Notes: generated by a model from the letters alone, not told the origin. A stretch of 64,000 nucleotides of DNA from Qipengyuania citrea (GCF_024171405.1 NZ_JALJZT010000002.1:1798001-1862000), one strand, 5' to 3'. Shown: positions 31,452 through 41,640, counted from the stretch's first letter. Numbers and translations are program-made.

Positions 31452-32357
31452 TCAGATGTCGATGGCGAACTGCCTGGAACAGAATGCGCAATCGACCAGG
31501 ACGATCCCGTTCTCATCGCGCATGTCGATACGCTGATCTTCGGGGAACCGCTCAAGCACGTCGCGATAATGTTCGACCGAGCAGCGGCATCCGCGCTCGA
31601 TCGCGGCGCCACGCTGAATGCGGACCTCGTCCTCTTCGTGGAACAGGCGCCATGCGATCGCCTCGAGCGACAGTCCGTCATCGAGCAATTCGTCATGGCG
31701 CAGCGAACCGGCAAGGATCGCGACATGCTCCCATTCAGGATGGTCGAGCTGAGAGTGCAGGCGTTCGCGTCCTTCTTCGCCCGAGGGCAGATGCTGCACC
31801 AGCATCCCTGCCGCCCGCACGCCTGCTTCGTCCGAGCGCACTGCGCAGCGGATCAGCGTGGGCACCTGCTCGGACTGGTAGAAATAGCGCTCGCAGGCTT
31901 CGGCGAGGCTGTCCCCTTCGAGCGGGACGATACCCTGATACCGCCCCTGGTCGCCGGCAAGGTCGAAGGTGATCGCGAGATAGCCCTTGCCGAACAGCGC
32001 GAAGAGCGAGGGGTTCGCGCCCAGTTCGGCAAGCTTGGCCGGGTCGAAATCGACATAGCCGCGCAGTTCGCCGCCCTTGTAGTCGCATACCAGCAGGCTG
32101 ACCGCGCCCGCCTCGGTCTGCGCCTGCATCGTGACCTGCGAGCCGTCTTCCTTGACCAGCCCGCCCATCAGCACCGCAAGCACCAGCGCTTCGGCAAGCA
32201 GATGGGTGATCGGCGGCGGATAGTCATGCGCGGCGAGGATCTGGTCCAGCGTGTGGTCGAGCCGGACCAACCGGCCGCGGGCATTGCGCGTCGGAATGGT
32301 GAAGGCCAGCAGGCGGCCCGAGTGAGTCTCTTCGGTCATGTCGGGAGTAGCGTTCAT
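31452..32357 (-). CDS. hslO: Hsp33 redox-regulated chaperone
   Basis: This 301-residue holdase is activated by oxidation. The N-terminal substrate-binding part includes LLAEALVLAVLMGGLVKEDG and VCDYKGGELRGYVDFD. The zinc-binding switch has CRCS near residue 255 and CAFC near 290, in the CXC...CXXC spacing of the family. It follows argF on the same strand, the argD-argF-hslO order that many alphaproteobacteria share. ATG at 32357 is chosen; 32366, 32384 and 32339 are also open. Confidence 0.93.
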   Translation of the reverse strand: MNATPDMTEETHSGRLLAFTIPTRNARGRLVRLDHTLDQILAAHDYPPPITHLLAEALVLAVLMGGLVKEDGSQVTMQAQTEAGAVSLLVCDYKGGELRGYVDFDPAKLAELGANPSLFALFGKGYLAITFDLAGDQGRYQGIVPLEGDSLAEACERYFYQSEQVPTLIRCAVRSDEAGVRAAGMLVQHLPSGEEGRERLHSQLDHPEWEHVAILAGSLRHDELLDDGLSLEAIAWRLFHEEDEVRIQRGAAIERGCRCSVEHYRDVLERFPEDQRIDMRDENGIVLVDCAFCSRQFAIDI

Positions 32358-32408
32358 CGCCGCCATATGGGGCGCGTTCGGCAAAATGGTAGAGCGCGGG
32401 AAGCGCCG

Positions 32409-33332
32409 CTAGATTTTATCGAAACACCATAACAGGACCGACTTCTGCGCGTGGATCCGGTTCTCCGCCTCGTCGAATACGACCGAGCTGTCGCCCTCGA
32501 ACACCTCCTCGGTCACTTCGTCGCCGACATGTGCGGGGAGGCAGTGCAGGAACTTCGCTTCCGGTTTGGCCGCGGCCATCAATTCGCGCGAAACCTGGAA
32601 CGGCGCCATGGCGGCGAGCTTGTTATGAACGTGCTCCTGCCCCATGGAGACCCAAGTATCGGTGACGATGATGTCGGCCCCCGCAGCTGCTTCCTGCGCA
32701 TCCTGCGTCAGCGTGACGGTGGACCCCGCCGCGCGCGCCAGTTCGACGAATTCGGCTTCGGGTTCGTAGCCTTGCGGCGTGCCGATGCGGACGTTGAACT
32801 TAATCAGCGCGGCCGCTTCGAGGATCGAATGCAGCACATTGTTGCCATCGCCAAGCCACGCGAGTTCGAGCCCGGGCAGCGCCTTGCCATGCTCGATCAT
32901 GGTCAGCAGGTCGGCGACGATCTGGCATGGATGCGAGCGATCGGTCAGCCCGTTGATGACCGGCACGCTGGCGTGGCGTGCCATTTCCAGCGCCTTTTCA
33001 TGGTCGTCGGTGCGCAGCATGATCGCATCGACCATCCGGCTGAGTACCCGCGCAGTATCGGCAATGCTCTCGCCGCGGCCCAGCTGGGTGGTACCCGAAT
33101 CGAGAATCAGCGCCGAACCGCCCAGCTGGCGCATAGCGATATCGAAGCTGACCCGCGTCCGGGTCGAACTCTTCTCGAAAATCATACCGAGCACATGGCC
33201 CGCCAGCGGAGCATCCGCATCGGCCCTGCCCTTGGGCCAGTCCGCGCGCGCCGCCTTGCGATCCTGCGCGTCGTTGATCATGGCGGCGATCGCATCCCCG
33301 CCAGCGTCCGAAAGGTCGAGGAAATGCCGCAT
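32409..33332 (-). CDS. argF: Ornithine carbamoyltransferase
   Basis: This 307-residue enzyme joins ornithine and carbamoyl phosphate to give citrulline in arginine synthesis. The carbamoyl phosphate loop is [11 protein letters not shown], followed by [13 protein letters not shown] and the ornithine-side DTWVSMGQE and [11 protein letters not shown]. It starts 14 bp past the argD stop on the same strand and is likely co-transcribed. Confidence 0.96.
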   Translation of the reverse strand: MRHFLDLSDAGGDAIAAMINDAQDRKAARADWPKGRADADAPLAGHVLGMIFEKSSTRTRVSFDIAMRQLGGSALILDSGTTQLGRGESIADTARVLSRMVDAIMLRTDDHEKALEMARHASVPVINGLTDRSHPCQIVADLLTMIEHGKALPGLELAWLGDGNNVLHSILEAAALIKFNVRIGTPQGYEPEAEFVELARAAGSTVTLTQDAQEAAAGADIIVTDTWVSMGQEHVHNKLAAMAPFQVSRELMAAAKPEAKFLHCLPAHVGDEVTEEVFEGDSSVVFDEAENRIHAQKSVLLWCFDKI

Positions 33333-33346
33333 CGTCGCGCTCCTGA

Positions 33347-34534
33347 TCAGTTGGCCGGATCGTAGCTCGCGGCACCCGCCGAAAGCTTGTCGAAGAACTC
33401 GTCGAACTCGGCATCGCCGGCGACCAGCGGGGGCAGGACACGCAGCGTGTTGTCGCCCGCAGCCACTGTCAGCAACTGGTGATTGTCGCGCAGGTGGACG
33501 AAGAAGGGCCGGCTTTCGACCTTCATCTTGATGCCCAGCATCAGCCCCTTGCCGCGCACCAGTTCGAACAGTTCGGGATAATTGCCGATGAACTGCTCGA
33601 GCCGCGTACGCAGCCGCTCGCCCTTCTCGGTGACCTCGGCGAGGAATTCGTCATTGGCGACAGCTTCCATCACCGCCATGCCCGCCGCCATACCGAGCGG
33701 GTTGCCGCCATAGGTCGAACCGTGCGAGCCGAAGCCCATGCCGCGCGCCGCCTTTTCGGTGGCGAGGCAGGCGCCGAGCGGGAAGCCGCCGCCGATCCCT
33801 TTGGCGCTCGCCATGATGTCGGGTTCGATACCGTAATGTTCATAGGCATAGAGCTTGCCCGTGCGCGCGACGCCGCACTGGACCTCGTCGAACACCAGCA
33901 TGAGGTCATTCTCGTCGGCGAGCCGGCGCAGGCCGTGAATGAACGCATCCGAGCCCGGCCGGATGCCGCCCTCGCCCTGAATCGGTTCGACCAGGAAGCC
34001 GGCGGTCTTGTCGCTCATCAGCGACTTCGCATGGTCGAGATTGTCGAATTCGGCATATTGGAACCCGGCGAGCAGGGGGCGGAAGCCCTGGTGCATCTTC
34101 TCCTGGTTCGACGCGCTGATCGTCGCCATCGTGCGCCCGTGGAAGGCATTGGTGAAGGTGATCAGCTCGGTCCGGTTGGCAGCGCCATCCGCATGTTGGT
34201 GATAGGCGCGCGCGGTCTTGATCGCGGTCTCGACCGCCTCGGCCCCCGAATTGGTGAAGAACACCGTATCGGCAAAGGTCTTGTCGACCAGCTTCTGCGC
34301 CAGCGCTTCGCCCTGCGGGCTGCCATAGAGGTTGGAGACGTGCATCAGCGTTTCGGCCTGGCGCTGGATCGCACCGATCAGGCCGGGATGGCTGTGGCCC
34401 AGCAGATTCACCGCGATGCCGCTGGCGAAGTCGAGATAACGCGTGCCGTCTTCGTCGATCAGGTGGCAATGTTCACCCTTGACCGGGCGCACCCCGCAGC
34501 GGGGGTAGACGGGCATCAGCGGTGAAATCGACAT
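33347..34534 (-). CDS. argD: Acetylornithine aminotransferase
   Basis: This 395-residue class III PLP aminotransferase acts in arginine synthesis and probably also on succinyldiaminopimelate in lysine synthesis. It opens [20 protein letters not shown], shows [51 protein letters not shown], and the PLP lysine in [17 protein letters not shown] chose the ATG at 34534 behind GGAGGA; upstream in-frame residues do not match the family. Confidence 0.95.
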   Translation of the reverse strand: MSISPLMPVYPRCGVRPVKGEHCHLIDEDGTRYLDFASGIAVNLLGHSHPGLIGAIQRQAETLMHVSNLYGSPQGEALAQKLVDKTFADTVFFTNSGAEAVETAIKTARAYHQHADGAANRTELITFTNAFHGRTMATISASNQEKMHQGFRPLLAGFQYAEFDNLDHAKSLMSDKTAGFLVEPIQGEGGIRPGSDAFIHGLRRLADENDLMLVFDEVQCGVARTGKLYAYEHYGIEPDIMASAKGIGGGFPLGACLATEKAARGMGFGSHGSTYGGNPLGMAAGMAVMEAVANDEFLAEVTEKGERLRTRLEQFIGNYPELFELVRGKGLMLGIKMKVESRPFFVHLRDNHQLLTVAAGDNTLRVLPPLVAGDAEFDEFFDKLSAGAASYDPAN

Positions 34535-34675
34535 GGGTCCTCCAGCGGCACCCCGGGCGGGTGCATTACTCGGGTGAAAGACAAATGGCGGTCCCTGAGG
34601 AACCGCCATCTGCGTGTTTGCCAGCGATCTATTGCGTCTCGCGTCCCGGGTCAAACCGGATCGCGGGGCGCGGCC

Positions 34676-35470
34676 TCACTCCTGAACGGGAACGAGGTTG
34701 ACCGCCGAATATTTGCCGCGTCGGTCGACTTCGAGGTCGAATTCGAAGCGTTCGCCCTCGTTGATGCCGGCGAGACCGGACCGCTCGACCGCGCTGATGT
34801 GCACGAAAGCGTCGGGCTGGCCGTCATCGCGGGTAAGGAAGCCGAAGCCCTTCATCGAATTGAAAAACTTGACCGTGCCGGTGGCCTTTTCGCCGGTCAG
34901 CTCGCGGCGCGGAGCACCGCCCGCATCGCCGCCGGGAGCACCGCCACCCGACTTCACGGGGATCACGTCGCCCACGACCTGGAGGTCCTGAGCCGAAACC
35001 TTGCCGCCACGATCGATGAGATTGAATTCGAGTTCCTGGCCTTCGGCAAGACCTTCGAGCCCGGCACGTTCGACCGCGCTGATGTGCACGAACACATCTT
35101 CGCCGCCGCCATCCTGCTGGATGAAGCCGAAGCCCTTCTGGCCGTTGAAGAACTTTACGGTACCCTTGCCGGTACCGACGACCTGGGCGGGCATGCGGTT
35201 GAAACCGCCGCCACCGCCACCAGCGCCGCCACCGCCGCCGCCACGCGGGCCGCCGCCGAAGCCGCCGCCTCCACCGCCGCCGCGATTACCGCCGCCAAAG
35301 CCGCCACGGTCACCGCCGCCGCCGCCAAACCGGTCGCCGCCGCGATCGTTGCGGAACGCATCATGCGGAGCGAAATCCGCCGGAGGGCCGCCGCCGAAGC
35401 TGTCGAAACCCTCTTCCCCGAAACCGTCGCGCTTGTCCTTCCCGCGGCGGCGCCCTTTGTCGTAACCCAT
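34676..35470 (-). CDS. Double cold-shock-domain protein with Gly-rich N-terminus
   Basis: This 264-residue RNA-binding protein has a basic start (MGYDKGRRRGKDKRDG), a long Gly/Arg/Phe low-complexity region (about 25-105), and two cold-shock domains. Each has the RNP1 motif (KGFGFIQ; KGFGFLT) and RNP2 (VFVHI; AFVHI). The Gly-rich region with RGG-like repeats may support condensate formation or RNA contacts. Single-domain CSPs are about 70 residues, so this is an expanded form as known in alphaproteobacteria. A 5' leader of some 100 bases is likely. Confidence 0.92.
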   Translation of the reverse strand: MGYDKGRRRGKDKRDGFGEEGFDSFGGGPPADFAPHDAFRNDRGGDRFGGGGGDRGGFGGGNRGGGGGGGFGGGPRGGGGGGAGGGGGGFNRMPAQVVGTGKGTVKFFNGQKGFGFIQQDGGGEDVFVHISAVERAGLEGLAEGQELEFNLIDRGGKVSAQDLQVVGDVIPVKSGGGAPGGDAGGAPRRELTGEKATGTVKFFNSMKGFGFLTRDDGQPDAFVHISAVERSGLAGINEGERFEFDLEVDRRGKYSAVNLVPVQE

Positions 35471-35715
35471 AACTCGAACAATACCTTGTCGTGCAGTCCG
35501 CAATCAGAAGTCACCGGGACGGAGAACTGCATCCTGTTCCGGCGCGGACGGGCACAAAACCCACCCTCAGGCAATCATCATAGCGTGAAAGATAGCTGTG
35601 CGCGAATGATTTAGCCTCAGTGGCCAGCAAAGCGCCGAATTGTGACATTTTCGCAAAGCGGATGGGACATCGATCGTGTCTTGAATGCGTCCGTCTGCTG
35701 CGGCAGGGAGTTTCC

Positions 35716-36528
35716 ATGGAATTCATCGCCCTGCTCTCGGATCCCGCCGCCTGGCTGGCCCTGCTCACCCTGATCGCGCTCGAAGTCGTGCTCGGCGTCG
35801 ACAACCTGATTTTCATCGCGATCCTGTCGAACAAATTGCCCGAACACCAGCAGCAGCGGGCCCGGCGAATCGGGCTGGCGCTGGCGCTGATCATGCGGAT
35901 CGGACTGCTGATGCTGATCGGCTGGCTGGTCACGCTGCAGACACCGATCTTCGATCTGGGACTGGTCGGCACGCCCAATGCCTATGGTGAGCCGAGCTTC
36001 GAGACCGCCTTCTCGGGCCGCGACATCATCCTGCTCATCGGCGGGCTGTTCCTGCTGTGGAAGGCAACCAAGGAAATCCATCACCTGATGGAGCCCGAGG
36101 ACGATTCGGGCGACTTGCTCGACAAGACCCCGGGCACCGCCGATGCGGTCAAGGCGACGTTCGGCGCGGTGATCGCCCAGATCGTCGCCATCGATATCGT
36201 CTTCTCGGTCGATTCGATCCTCACCGCGGTCGGCATGACTGACCAGATCCCGATCATGGTCACGGCGGTGGTGATCACCGTGGGCATCATGATGGTCGCC
36301 GCCGATCCGCTGGCACGCTTCATCGAGAAGAACCCGACGCTGGTGATGCTGGCGCTTGCCTTCCTCGTGATGATCGGCCTGGTGCTCATCGCCGATGGCT
36401 TCGGCTTCCACGTGCCCAAGGGTTACATCTACGCCGCGATGGGCTTCTCGATCGGGGTCGAACTGCTCAACATGACCCAGCGCAAGCGCCGCGTGACCGA
36501 GCCTGACGGCGCGAAGGAGAACGGATAA
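35716..36528 (+). CDS. TerC family membrane protein
   Basis: This 270-residue TerC-like protein has seven or more transmembrane segments. Conserved acidic motifs are EVVLGVDNLIFIAILSNKLP near the start and AIDIVFSVDSILTAVGMTD in the middle, used for metal-ion handling (Mn export, metalation of secreted proteins) in the family. A soluble acidic loop (MEPEDDSGDLLDKT) separates the halves. It ends in a one-base overlap with the next gene. GGGAG lies upstream of the ATG. Confidence 0.9.
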   Translation: MEFIALLSDPAAWLALLTLIALEVVLGVDNLIFIAILSNKLPEHQQQRARRIGLALALIMRIGLLMLIGWLVTLQTPIFDLGLVGTPNAYGEPSFETAFSGRDIILLIGGLFLLWKATKEIHHLMEPEDDSGDLLDKTPGTADAVKATFGAVIAQIVAIDIVFSVDSILTAVGMTDQIPIMVTAVVITVGIMMVAADPLARFIEKNPTLVMLALAFLVMIGLVLIADGFGFHVPKGYIYAAMGFSIGVELLNMTQRKRRVTEPDGAKENG

Positions 36529-36968
36529 TGAGCGAGTTTCGCAAGCTGTCCGACAGCTTTTACGCCAGCCCGCAGGTGACGCCGCAGGAAATCTCCGAAG
36601 CCGCGGCGATGGGCATCGCGCTGGTGGTCAACAACCGCCCCGATGACGAAGCGCCCGGCCAGCCGGCGAGCGCGGACATCGAAGCCGCGACGCGCGCGGC
36701 GGGTATGGATTATCTGGCCATTCCCGTGGGAAGTTCGGGCTTCAGCGAACCGCAGGTCGAGAAACTGCAGGACGCGCTCGCCGCGGCGCAGGGCCCGGTG
36801 CTCGGTTTCTGCCGCTCGGGCACGCGTTCGACACTGCTGTGGGCGCTCGCGCAAGCCCGCACCGGCGAGGATCCCGAGACCATCGGCGCAGCAGCGGCCG
36901 ACGCCGGCTACGACGTCGCCCCGGTACGCCCCGCGATGGATATGTTCGCCGCCCGCGCGCGTAATTGA
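36528..36968 (+). CDS. DUF442 / TIGR01244 phosphatase-like protein
   Basis: This 146-residue protein resembles the Blh-like DUF442 family (fold of dual-specificity phosphatases/rhodanese-like sulfur transferases). IALVVNNRPDDEAPGQP carries the conserved NRPD motif, and GFCRSGTRSTLLWAL is the Cys-X5-Arg loop. In sulfide oxidation operons such proteins work with persulfide dioxygenase; here the neighbour is TerC, so the substrate is unclear. The ATG shares one base with the terC stop. Confidence 0.85.
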   Translation: MSEFRKLSDSFYASPQVTPQEISEAAAMGIALVVNNRPDDEAPGQPASADIEAATRAAGMDYLAIPVGSSGFSEPQVEKLQDALAAAQGPVLGFCRSGTRSTLLWALAQARTGEDPETIGAAAADAGYDVAPVRPAMDMFAARARN

Positions 36969-38390
36969 TCAGCGGCGATAGTCGAGCGGCGGAGCGCGAT
37001 CGCCGAGCAGCGATTCGTAGACGTAGTCCTCGCCCCGTGCGGCGATAAACTCTGCCTTGGCCTCCTCGCGCAGCTGCGGGTTGGTATAGAGTTCCACGGC
37101 CGCCAGCATCATAGCCTTGGCTGCATGCTGCGTGCCCTTGGTGCCGTAGCTGTGCCCGCTCGCGGCGACCGCCTGCCAGCTATGCGCGGCAGTCCCCGGT
37201 ACCCAGGTGGCGGCGCGCACGCTGACCGTCGGGACCGCGCGGCTGACATCGCCGACATCGGTCGAGCCATAGCCGGTCAGGACGGCGTAATCCTCTACCT
37301 CGCGCGACTGCGCCTGATCGGGTGCATCGTCGCCGAAGCTTTCGCGGATCGTCTCGGCCCAGGCCAGTTCCGCCGCCGTGTATTCGATCGGCTCAAGCTG
37401 GCGCAGCTTGGCATCCATCATCGTCTGCAGCGATTCGAGCGGCAGCGTGGGATTGTTGCCGTGGATGATTTCCCAGTCGACCTCGGTCCCCGTCCCCATC
37501 GCGGCGCCCCTCGCCGCGGCTTCGAGCCGCGGCCACAGCGCGCGCACCTCGTCGGCATCCGAATGGCGGACGTAATAGAAGACCTCGGCGAAGTCGGGGA
37601 CGACATTGGGCGCCGAGCCGCCGCTGGTGATGACGTAATGGATGCGCGTATCCATCGTGGTGTGTTCGCGCATCATGTTGACCATCATGTTCATCGCTTC
37701 GACCCCGTCGAGCGCGCTGCGCCCGCGTTCGGGCGCCCCCGCCGCATGCGCCGAGACCCCGCGAAACCGGAACTTGCCCGAGCGATTGGCGAGACTCATC
37801 CGCGAGGCAGCGGAATTGCGATCCGCCGGATGCCAGTCGATGACGAAATCGGCATCATCGAACAGGCCCGCGCGCGCCATATAGACCTTGCCCGAGCCGC
37901 CTTCTTCGGCCGGGGTGCCGTACAGCCGCACCCGTCCAGGGGTGCCGGTCGCTTCAAGCCAGTTACGGATCGCGATCGCCGCGCTGAGCGAACCCGCGCC
38001 GAACAAATTGTGCCCGCAGGCGTGCCCCGCATGCTTGTCTTCGACCGGGTCGCGCGTCGGCGCGGCCGACTGGGTAATGCCCGGAAGCGCGTCGAACTCG
38101 GCGAGCAGGCCGATCACCGGCCCCCCTGTCCCCCATTCGGCGACGAAGGCGGTCGGGATCTCGGCGACACCCGAACGGATGACAAAGCCCTCGCGCTGCA
38201 ATTCATCCACCAGCAGGCCGCTCGATTGCGTCTCGAGATAACCGAGTTCGGCGAACTGCCAGATCTGCTGCGCGACACGCTGGGTCCGGTCCTTCTGCGC
38301 TTCGACCTGTGCGATCGGATTGGCGTCCTGCGCAGCGGCGGGCACGGCAAGCAGTGCGGCTCCGGCGGCGAGAATGGCTAGCGATTTCAT
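36969..38390 (-). CDS. Exported M20 family amidohydrolase (AbgB-like)
   Basis: This 473-residue metallopeptidase-like amidohydrolase starts with a signal peptide (MKSLAILAAGAALLAVPAAA) and acts in the periplasm. Metal and catalytic motifs are DKHAGHACGHNLFG, GTPAEEGGSGKV and DFVIDWHPADRN; a dimerisation domain follows (SAHAAGAPERGRSALDGVEA). Similarity is to p-aminobenzoyl-glutamate hydrolase subunit B and carboxypeptidase-like enzymes. ATG at 38390 has GGGAGAC-like RBS. It converges on the DUF442 gene. Confidence 0.9.
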   Translation of the reverse strand: MKSLAILAAGAALLAVPAAAQDANPIAQVEAQKDRTQRVAQQIWQFAELGYLETQSSGLLVDELQREGFVIRSGVAEIPTAFVAEWGTGGPVIGLLAEFDALPGITQSAAPTRDPVEDKHAGHACGHNLFGAGSLSAAIAIRNWLEATGTPGRVRLYGTPAEEGGSGKVYMARAGLFDDADFVIDWHPADRNSAASRMSLANRSGKFRFRGVSAHAAGAPERGRSALDGVEAMNMMVNMMREHTTMDTRIHYVITSGGSAPNVVPDFAEVFYYVRHSDADEVRALWPRLEAAARGAAMGTGTEVDWEIIHGNNPTLPLESLQTMMDAKLRQLEPIEYTAAELAWAETIRESFGDDAPDQAQSREVEDYAVLTGYGSTDVGDVSRAVPTVSVRAATWVPGTAAHSWQAVAASGHSYGTKGTQHAAKAMMLAAVELYTNPQLREEAKAEFIAARGEDYVYESLLGDRAPPLDYRR

Positions 38391-38451
38391 GTGCGTCTCC
38401 CTGTTGCAGCCTGCTTGCCGCAAAGCGGCTCCCGTGCCAATCGCCTTGCGC

Positions 38452-38856
38452 ATGGATGTTCCGCCCGCCCTGCTCCAATTTCTCGGATCGCTCGTCGCCA
38501 TCCTTGCGCTGGCCGGACTGGCCTATTGGCTCAAGCTCGGTCCCGCGCCGCGATTGACCGACGAAGCCGCCGCGCGCCGCGCTGCGGACGATGCAGTCAG
38601 CGGATACGAGCCGGTCGCGATTGGGCTGGATCGTGATGGCCGAGCAGCCGTGATGCGCGATGCTGCGGGCCGTATCCTCCTGCTCCGCCCGCATGGTGTG
38701 CATTTTGCCGGACGCATCCTCACGGCTGCAGCGCGGGTACATCGCACCGACACGGAACTGGTGATCGACACGGCCGAGAAGCGCTATGGTTCGGTGCGGC
38801 TCGTGCTCGACGATCCGGCGGCTTGGGTTCGCGCGATAGAGGCGATACAAAGGTAA
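38452..38856 (+). CDS. Small single-pass membrane protein
   Basis: This 134-residue protein has one N-terminal membrane segment (LLQFLGSLVAILALAGLAYWL) followed by a soluble domain: DDAVSGYEPVAIGLDRDGRA, LLLRPHGVHFAGRIL and YGSVRLVLDDPAAWV. I do not recognise the family; similar short proteins precede sterol-desaturase genes in related genomes as far as I recall, which I cannot verify here. It ends 5 bp before the next ATG, so the two are likely co-transcribed. Confidence 0.65.
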   Translation: MDVPPALLQFLGSLVAILALAGLAYWLKLGPAPRLTDEAAARRAADDAVSGYEPVAIGLDRDGRAAVMRDAAGRILLLRPHGVHFAGRILTAAARVHRTDTELVIDTAEKRYGSVRLVLDDPAAWVRAIEAIQR

Positions 38857-38861
38857 CTGCC

Positions 38862-39800
38862 ATGCCCGATTTCTCGCCTACCGAATATGCCGTGCCCGGC
38901 TTCGTCGCGCTGGTCCTGATCGAGATGGTCTGGGCCTGGCGCAAGCGCCCCGATGCGTATGAACCCAGGGATACGCTCACCAGTCTCGCCTTCGGCTTGG
39001 GCTCCACGGTCTCGGGGCTGCTGTTCGGCGGGTTCTTCTTCGCGCTCTTCCTGTGGCTGTGGCAGTTCCGTCTGTTCGATATATCCTGGACATGGTGGGC
39101 CTTCGCGCTGTGCTTCGTGCTCGACGACCTCAAATATTACTGGGTTCACCGTTTCGGTCACCGGGTGCGTTGGTTCTGGGCGAGCCATGTGAACCACCAT
39201 TCGAGCCAGCACTACAACCTGTCCACCGCGCTGCGGCAGACCTGGACCGGTTTCCTGACGCTGAGTTTCGTCTTCGCGCTGCCGCTGGTCCTGCTCGGCT
39301 TTCACCCGGGGATGATTGCGATCTGCGGCGGGTTCAACCTGATCTACCAGTTCTGGATCCATACCGAAGCGATCGACCGGATGCCGCGCTGGTTCGAGGC
39401 GGTGATGAACACGCCCAGCCACCACCGCGTCCACCATGCCACCAACCCGCGTTATCTGGACCGCAATTATGCCGGGGTCTTTATCGTGTGGGACAAGCTG
39501 TTCGGCACTTTCGAACCCGAAGTCAGGGACGAGAAGATCCGTTATGGCATCGTGAAGCAGCTGGGCAGCTTCAACCTGCTGTGGTCGGTGTTCCACGAGT
39601 GGGTCGGTATCGCGCAGGACATGTGGCGCGCACCGTGGAAGCACAAACTGTCCTACCTGCTGCGCGAACCCGGCTGGACTCATGACGGGAGCCGCGAGAC
39701 CTCCGACCAGATCCGCAGCCGCTGGATCGAAAGGGCCGGTGGGGAAGAAAAATCGGTTTCATCTGAAAACCGGATTGCGGGCGAGGCCGAGGCTGCCTAA
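38862..39800 (+). CDS. Sterol desaturase/fatty acid hydroxylase family protein
   Basis: This 312-residue di-iron membrane enzyme has four or more transmembrane segments. Histidine boxes are VHRFGHRVRWFWASHVNHHSS (HxxxH and HxxHH), then HHRVHHATNPRYLDRN near residue 185. Members hydroxylate or desaturate lipids; in sphingomonads carotenoid or sphingolipid modification is possible, but the substrate is not known. GGTAACTGCC precedes the ATG. Confidence 0.9.
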   Translation: MPDFSPTEYAVPGFVALVLIEMVWAWRKRPDAYEPRDTLTSLAFGLGSTVSGLLFGGFFFALFLWLWQFRLFDISWTWWAFALCFVLDDLKYYWVHRFGHRVRWFWASHVNHHSSQHYNLSTALRQTWTGFLTLSFVFALPLVLLGFHPGMIAICGGFNLIYQFWIHTEAIDRMPRWFEAVMNTPSHHRVHHATNPRYLDRNYAGVFIVWDKLFGTFEPEVRDEKIRYGIVKQLGSFNLLWSVFHEWVGIAQDMWRAPWKHKLSYLLREPGWTHDGSRETSDQIRSRWIERAGGEEKSVSSENRIAGEAEAA

Positions 39801-39824
39801 CCTCTCGATTCGAGAGGAGATATC

Positions 39825-41411
39825 ATGGACGAATTCGATGTCATCGTAATCGGTGGCGGCAGCGCGGGGAGCGCTGTTTCCGGGCGGCTGGCCGAGGCGG
39901 GGAAAAGCGTTTGCCTGCTGGAGGCCGGCCCGCGCAACGACACAATGCTGGTCAAGACACCCGGGCTCATGCCCTTCCTGCGCGCAGGTTCGAACTATCG
40001 CTTCGAGACCGTCCCGCAAAAGGGGCTGAACGGAAGGACCGGTTACCAGCCGCGCGGACGCGGTTTGGGCGGGTCCTCGGCGATCAATGCCATGATCTAT
40101 ATTCGCGGCAATCACTGGGATTACGACCAGTGGGCCGAGCTTGGCTGCACCGGCTGGAGCCATGACGATGTGCTGCCCTATTTCAAGCGCGCCGAACACA
40201 ATGTGCGCGGCGCCGACGATCATCACGGGGCTTCGGGTCCGCTGTGGGTGTCGGACCAGAAATGGCCCAACCCGGGCAGTGTCGCCTTCGTCGAGGCCGC
40301 CGCGCAGCTGCAATTGCCGCGCAATGCCGACTTCAACGGCGCGCAGCAGGAGGGCTTCGGGCTTTACCAGGTGACGCAGAAGGACGGCGAACGCTGGTCC
40401 GCGGCGCGCGCCTATGTCGAACCCAAGCGCGGGTCGAAGAATCTCGACGTGCGGATCGGGGTCAGCGTCCAGCGGCTCGACATCACCGATGGCCGGGTGA
40501 CCGGCGTGACCTATACCGTCGGCGATCAGGAGCGCAGCATCAAGGCGCGCGGCGCGGTGGTGCTGTCGGCGGGCGCATTCAATTCGCCGCAGATCCTGAT
40601 GCTGTCGGGCATCGGTCCTGCCGCGCATCTCAAGGAACACGGGATCGACGTCGCGGTCGACCGGCCCGCGGTGGGCAGCGATCTGCAGGACCATATAGAC
40701 TATGTGTCGAGCTGGCAGACCGAGAGCAAGGATCTGGTCGGCGATAGCCTCGCCGGCACCGTCCGGATGGTCAAGGCGATCATCGAGCACCGCCGCAAGC
40801 GCACCGGGATCATGACCACTCCCTATGCCGAGGCGGGCGGGTTCTGGACCGTCATGCCCGACGCGCCCGCGCCCGATATCCAGTGGCACTTCGTCCCGGC
40901 AATGCTCGAGGATCACGGCCGGACCAAGGTGAAGGGGCACGGGTTCTCGCTTCACGCCTGCGTACTGCGGCCCGAAAGCCGGGGCACGGTACGGCTCGAC
41001 GGGCGCGACGCACGGCTCGCCCCGCGGATCGATCCCAATTTCCTCGACGACGAGCGCGATATCGCGACCTTGCGCGAAGGTGTGCGCCTGTCGCACCGCA
41101 TCGTATCCTCGCCGAGCCTGGCGAAATACGACCCGCAGGATCGCTACCCGATCGATCTGGACGACGACGCCCAGCTCGATGCGCTGATCCGCGACCGCGC
41201 CGACACTGTCTATCACCCCGTCGGCACCTGCCGCATGGGCGGGGACAAGGATGCGGTGGTCGATCCGACGCTCAAGGCAAACGGGATCGAAGGGCTCTAT
41301 GTCGCCGATGCCAGCGTCATGCCGCGGCTGGTCTCTGGCAACACCAATGCGCCGAGCATCATGATCGGCGAACGCTGCGCGGATTTCGTCAAGGATGCGC
41401 TCGCGGCCTAA
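39825..41411 (+). CDS. GMC family FAD oxidoreductase
   Basis: This 528-residue choline dehydrogenase-like GMC enzyme oxidises an alcohol using FAD. The dinucleotide motif is [17 protein letters not shown] (7-23), GMC signature 1 is [16 protein letters not shown], and signature 2 is [16 protein letters not shown]. The catalytic His is in [11 protein letters not shown]. No betaine aldehyde dehydrogenase or uptake gene lies near, so the substrate may be another alcohol. GAGAGGAG precedes the ATG, and a strong terminator follows. Confidence 0.93.
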   Translation: MDEFDVIVIGGGSAGSAVSGRLAEAGKSVCLLEAGPRNDTMLVKTPGLMPFLRAGSNYRFETVPQKGLNGRTGYQPRGRGLGGSSAINAMIYIRGNHWDYDQWAELGCTGWSHDDVLPYFKRAEHNVRGADDHHGASGPLWVSDQKWPNPGSVAFVEAAAQLQLPRNADFNGAQQEGFGLYQVTQKDGERWSAARAYVEPKRGSKNLDVRIGVSVQRLDITDGRVTGVTYTVGDQERSIKARGAVVLSAGAFNSPQILMLSGIGPAAHLKEHGIDVAVDRPAVGSDLQDHIDYVSSWQTESKDLVGDSLAGTVRMVKAIIEHRRKRTGIMTTPYAEAGGFWTVMPDAPAPDIQWHFVPAMLEDHGRTKVKGHGFSLHACVLRPESRGTVRLDGRDARLAPRIDPNFLDDERDIATLREGVRLSHRIVSSPSLAKYDPQDRYPIDLDDDAQLDALIRDRADTVYHPVGTCRMGGDKDAVVDPTLKANGIEGLYVADASVMPRLVSGNTNAPSIMIGERCADFVKDALAA

Positions 41412-41429
41412 GAGCCTTGTCGCAGACAG

Positions 41430-41468
41430 AAAAGCGGGCCGGGGATCGTCTCCCCGGCCCGCTTTTTT
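41430..41468 (+). terminator. Strong terminator of the GMC gene
   Basis: AAAAGCGGGCCGGGGA (41430-41445), loop TCGTC, TCCCCGGCCCGCTTTT (41451-41466) with further T. A 16-bp stem, symmetric enough to act in both directions. Confidence 0.92.
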
Positions 41469-41521
41469 CGTGCCTATCCCGCGCCCGCCGCAGCAAAAAC
41501 ATCACAGTGCGCATCGAGCAT

Positions 41522-41553
41522 AAAAAAGGGGCCGGAGAGGTAATCTCCGGCCC
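41522..41553 (-). terminator. Terminator of glnK-amtB
   Basis: On the minus strand GGGCCGGAGA, loop TTACC, TCTCCGGCCC, then a T-run (A-run at 41522-41527 on the plus strand). It lies about 90-120 bp past the amtB stop. Confidence 0.88.
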
Positions 41554-41587
41554 AATACAGTCGGTGTTCGCAGGAGGAACATGGGTA

Positions 41588-41630
41588 GGCGGGGGCGCCC
41601 GAGGAGAGGAGAGAGAACGGCGCCCCCGCC
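41588..41630 (-). repeat. Long hairpin in the amtB 3' region
   Basis: GGCGGGGGCGCC (41588-41599) pairs perfectly with GGCGCCCCCGCC (41619-41630) around a purine-rich (plus strand) 19-nt loop. It lies directly after the amtB stop, before the T-tract terminator. No T-run of its own; may stabilise the mRNA 3' end. Confidence 0.7.
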
Positions 41631-41640
41631 GAACTGGTAA

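Noticed and set aside
35001..35465. Pro-rich open frame antisense to the cold-shock protein
   Set aside because: It is the complement of the Gly-rich coding region and has no start signal or family pattern.
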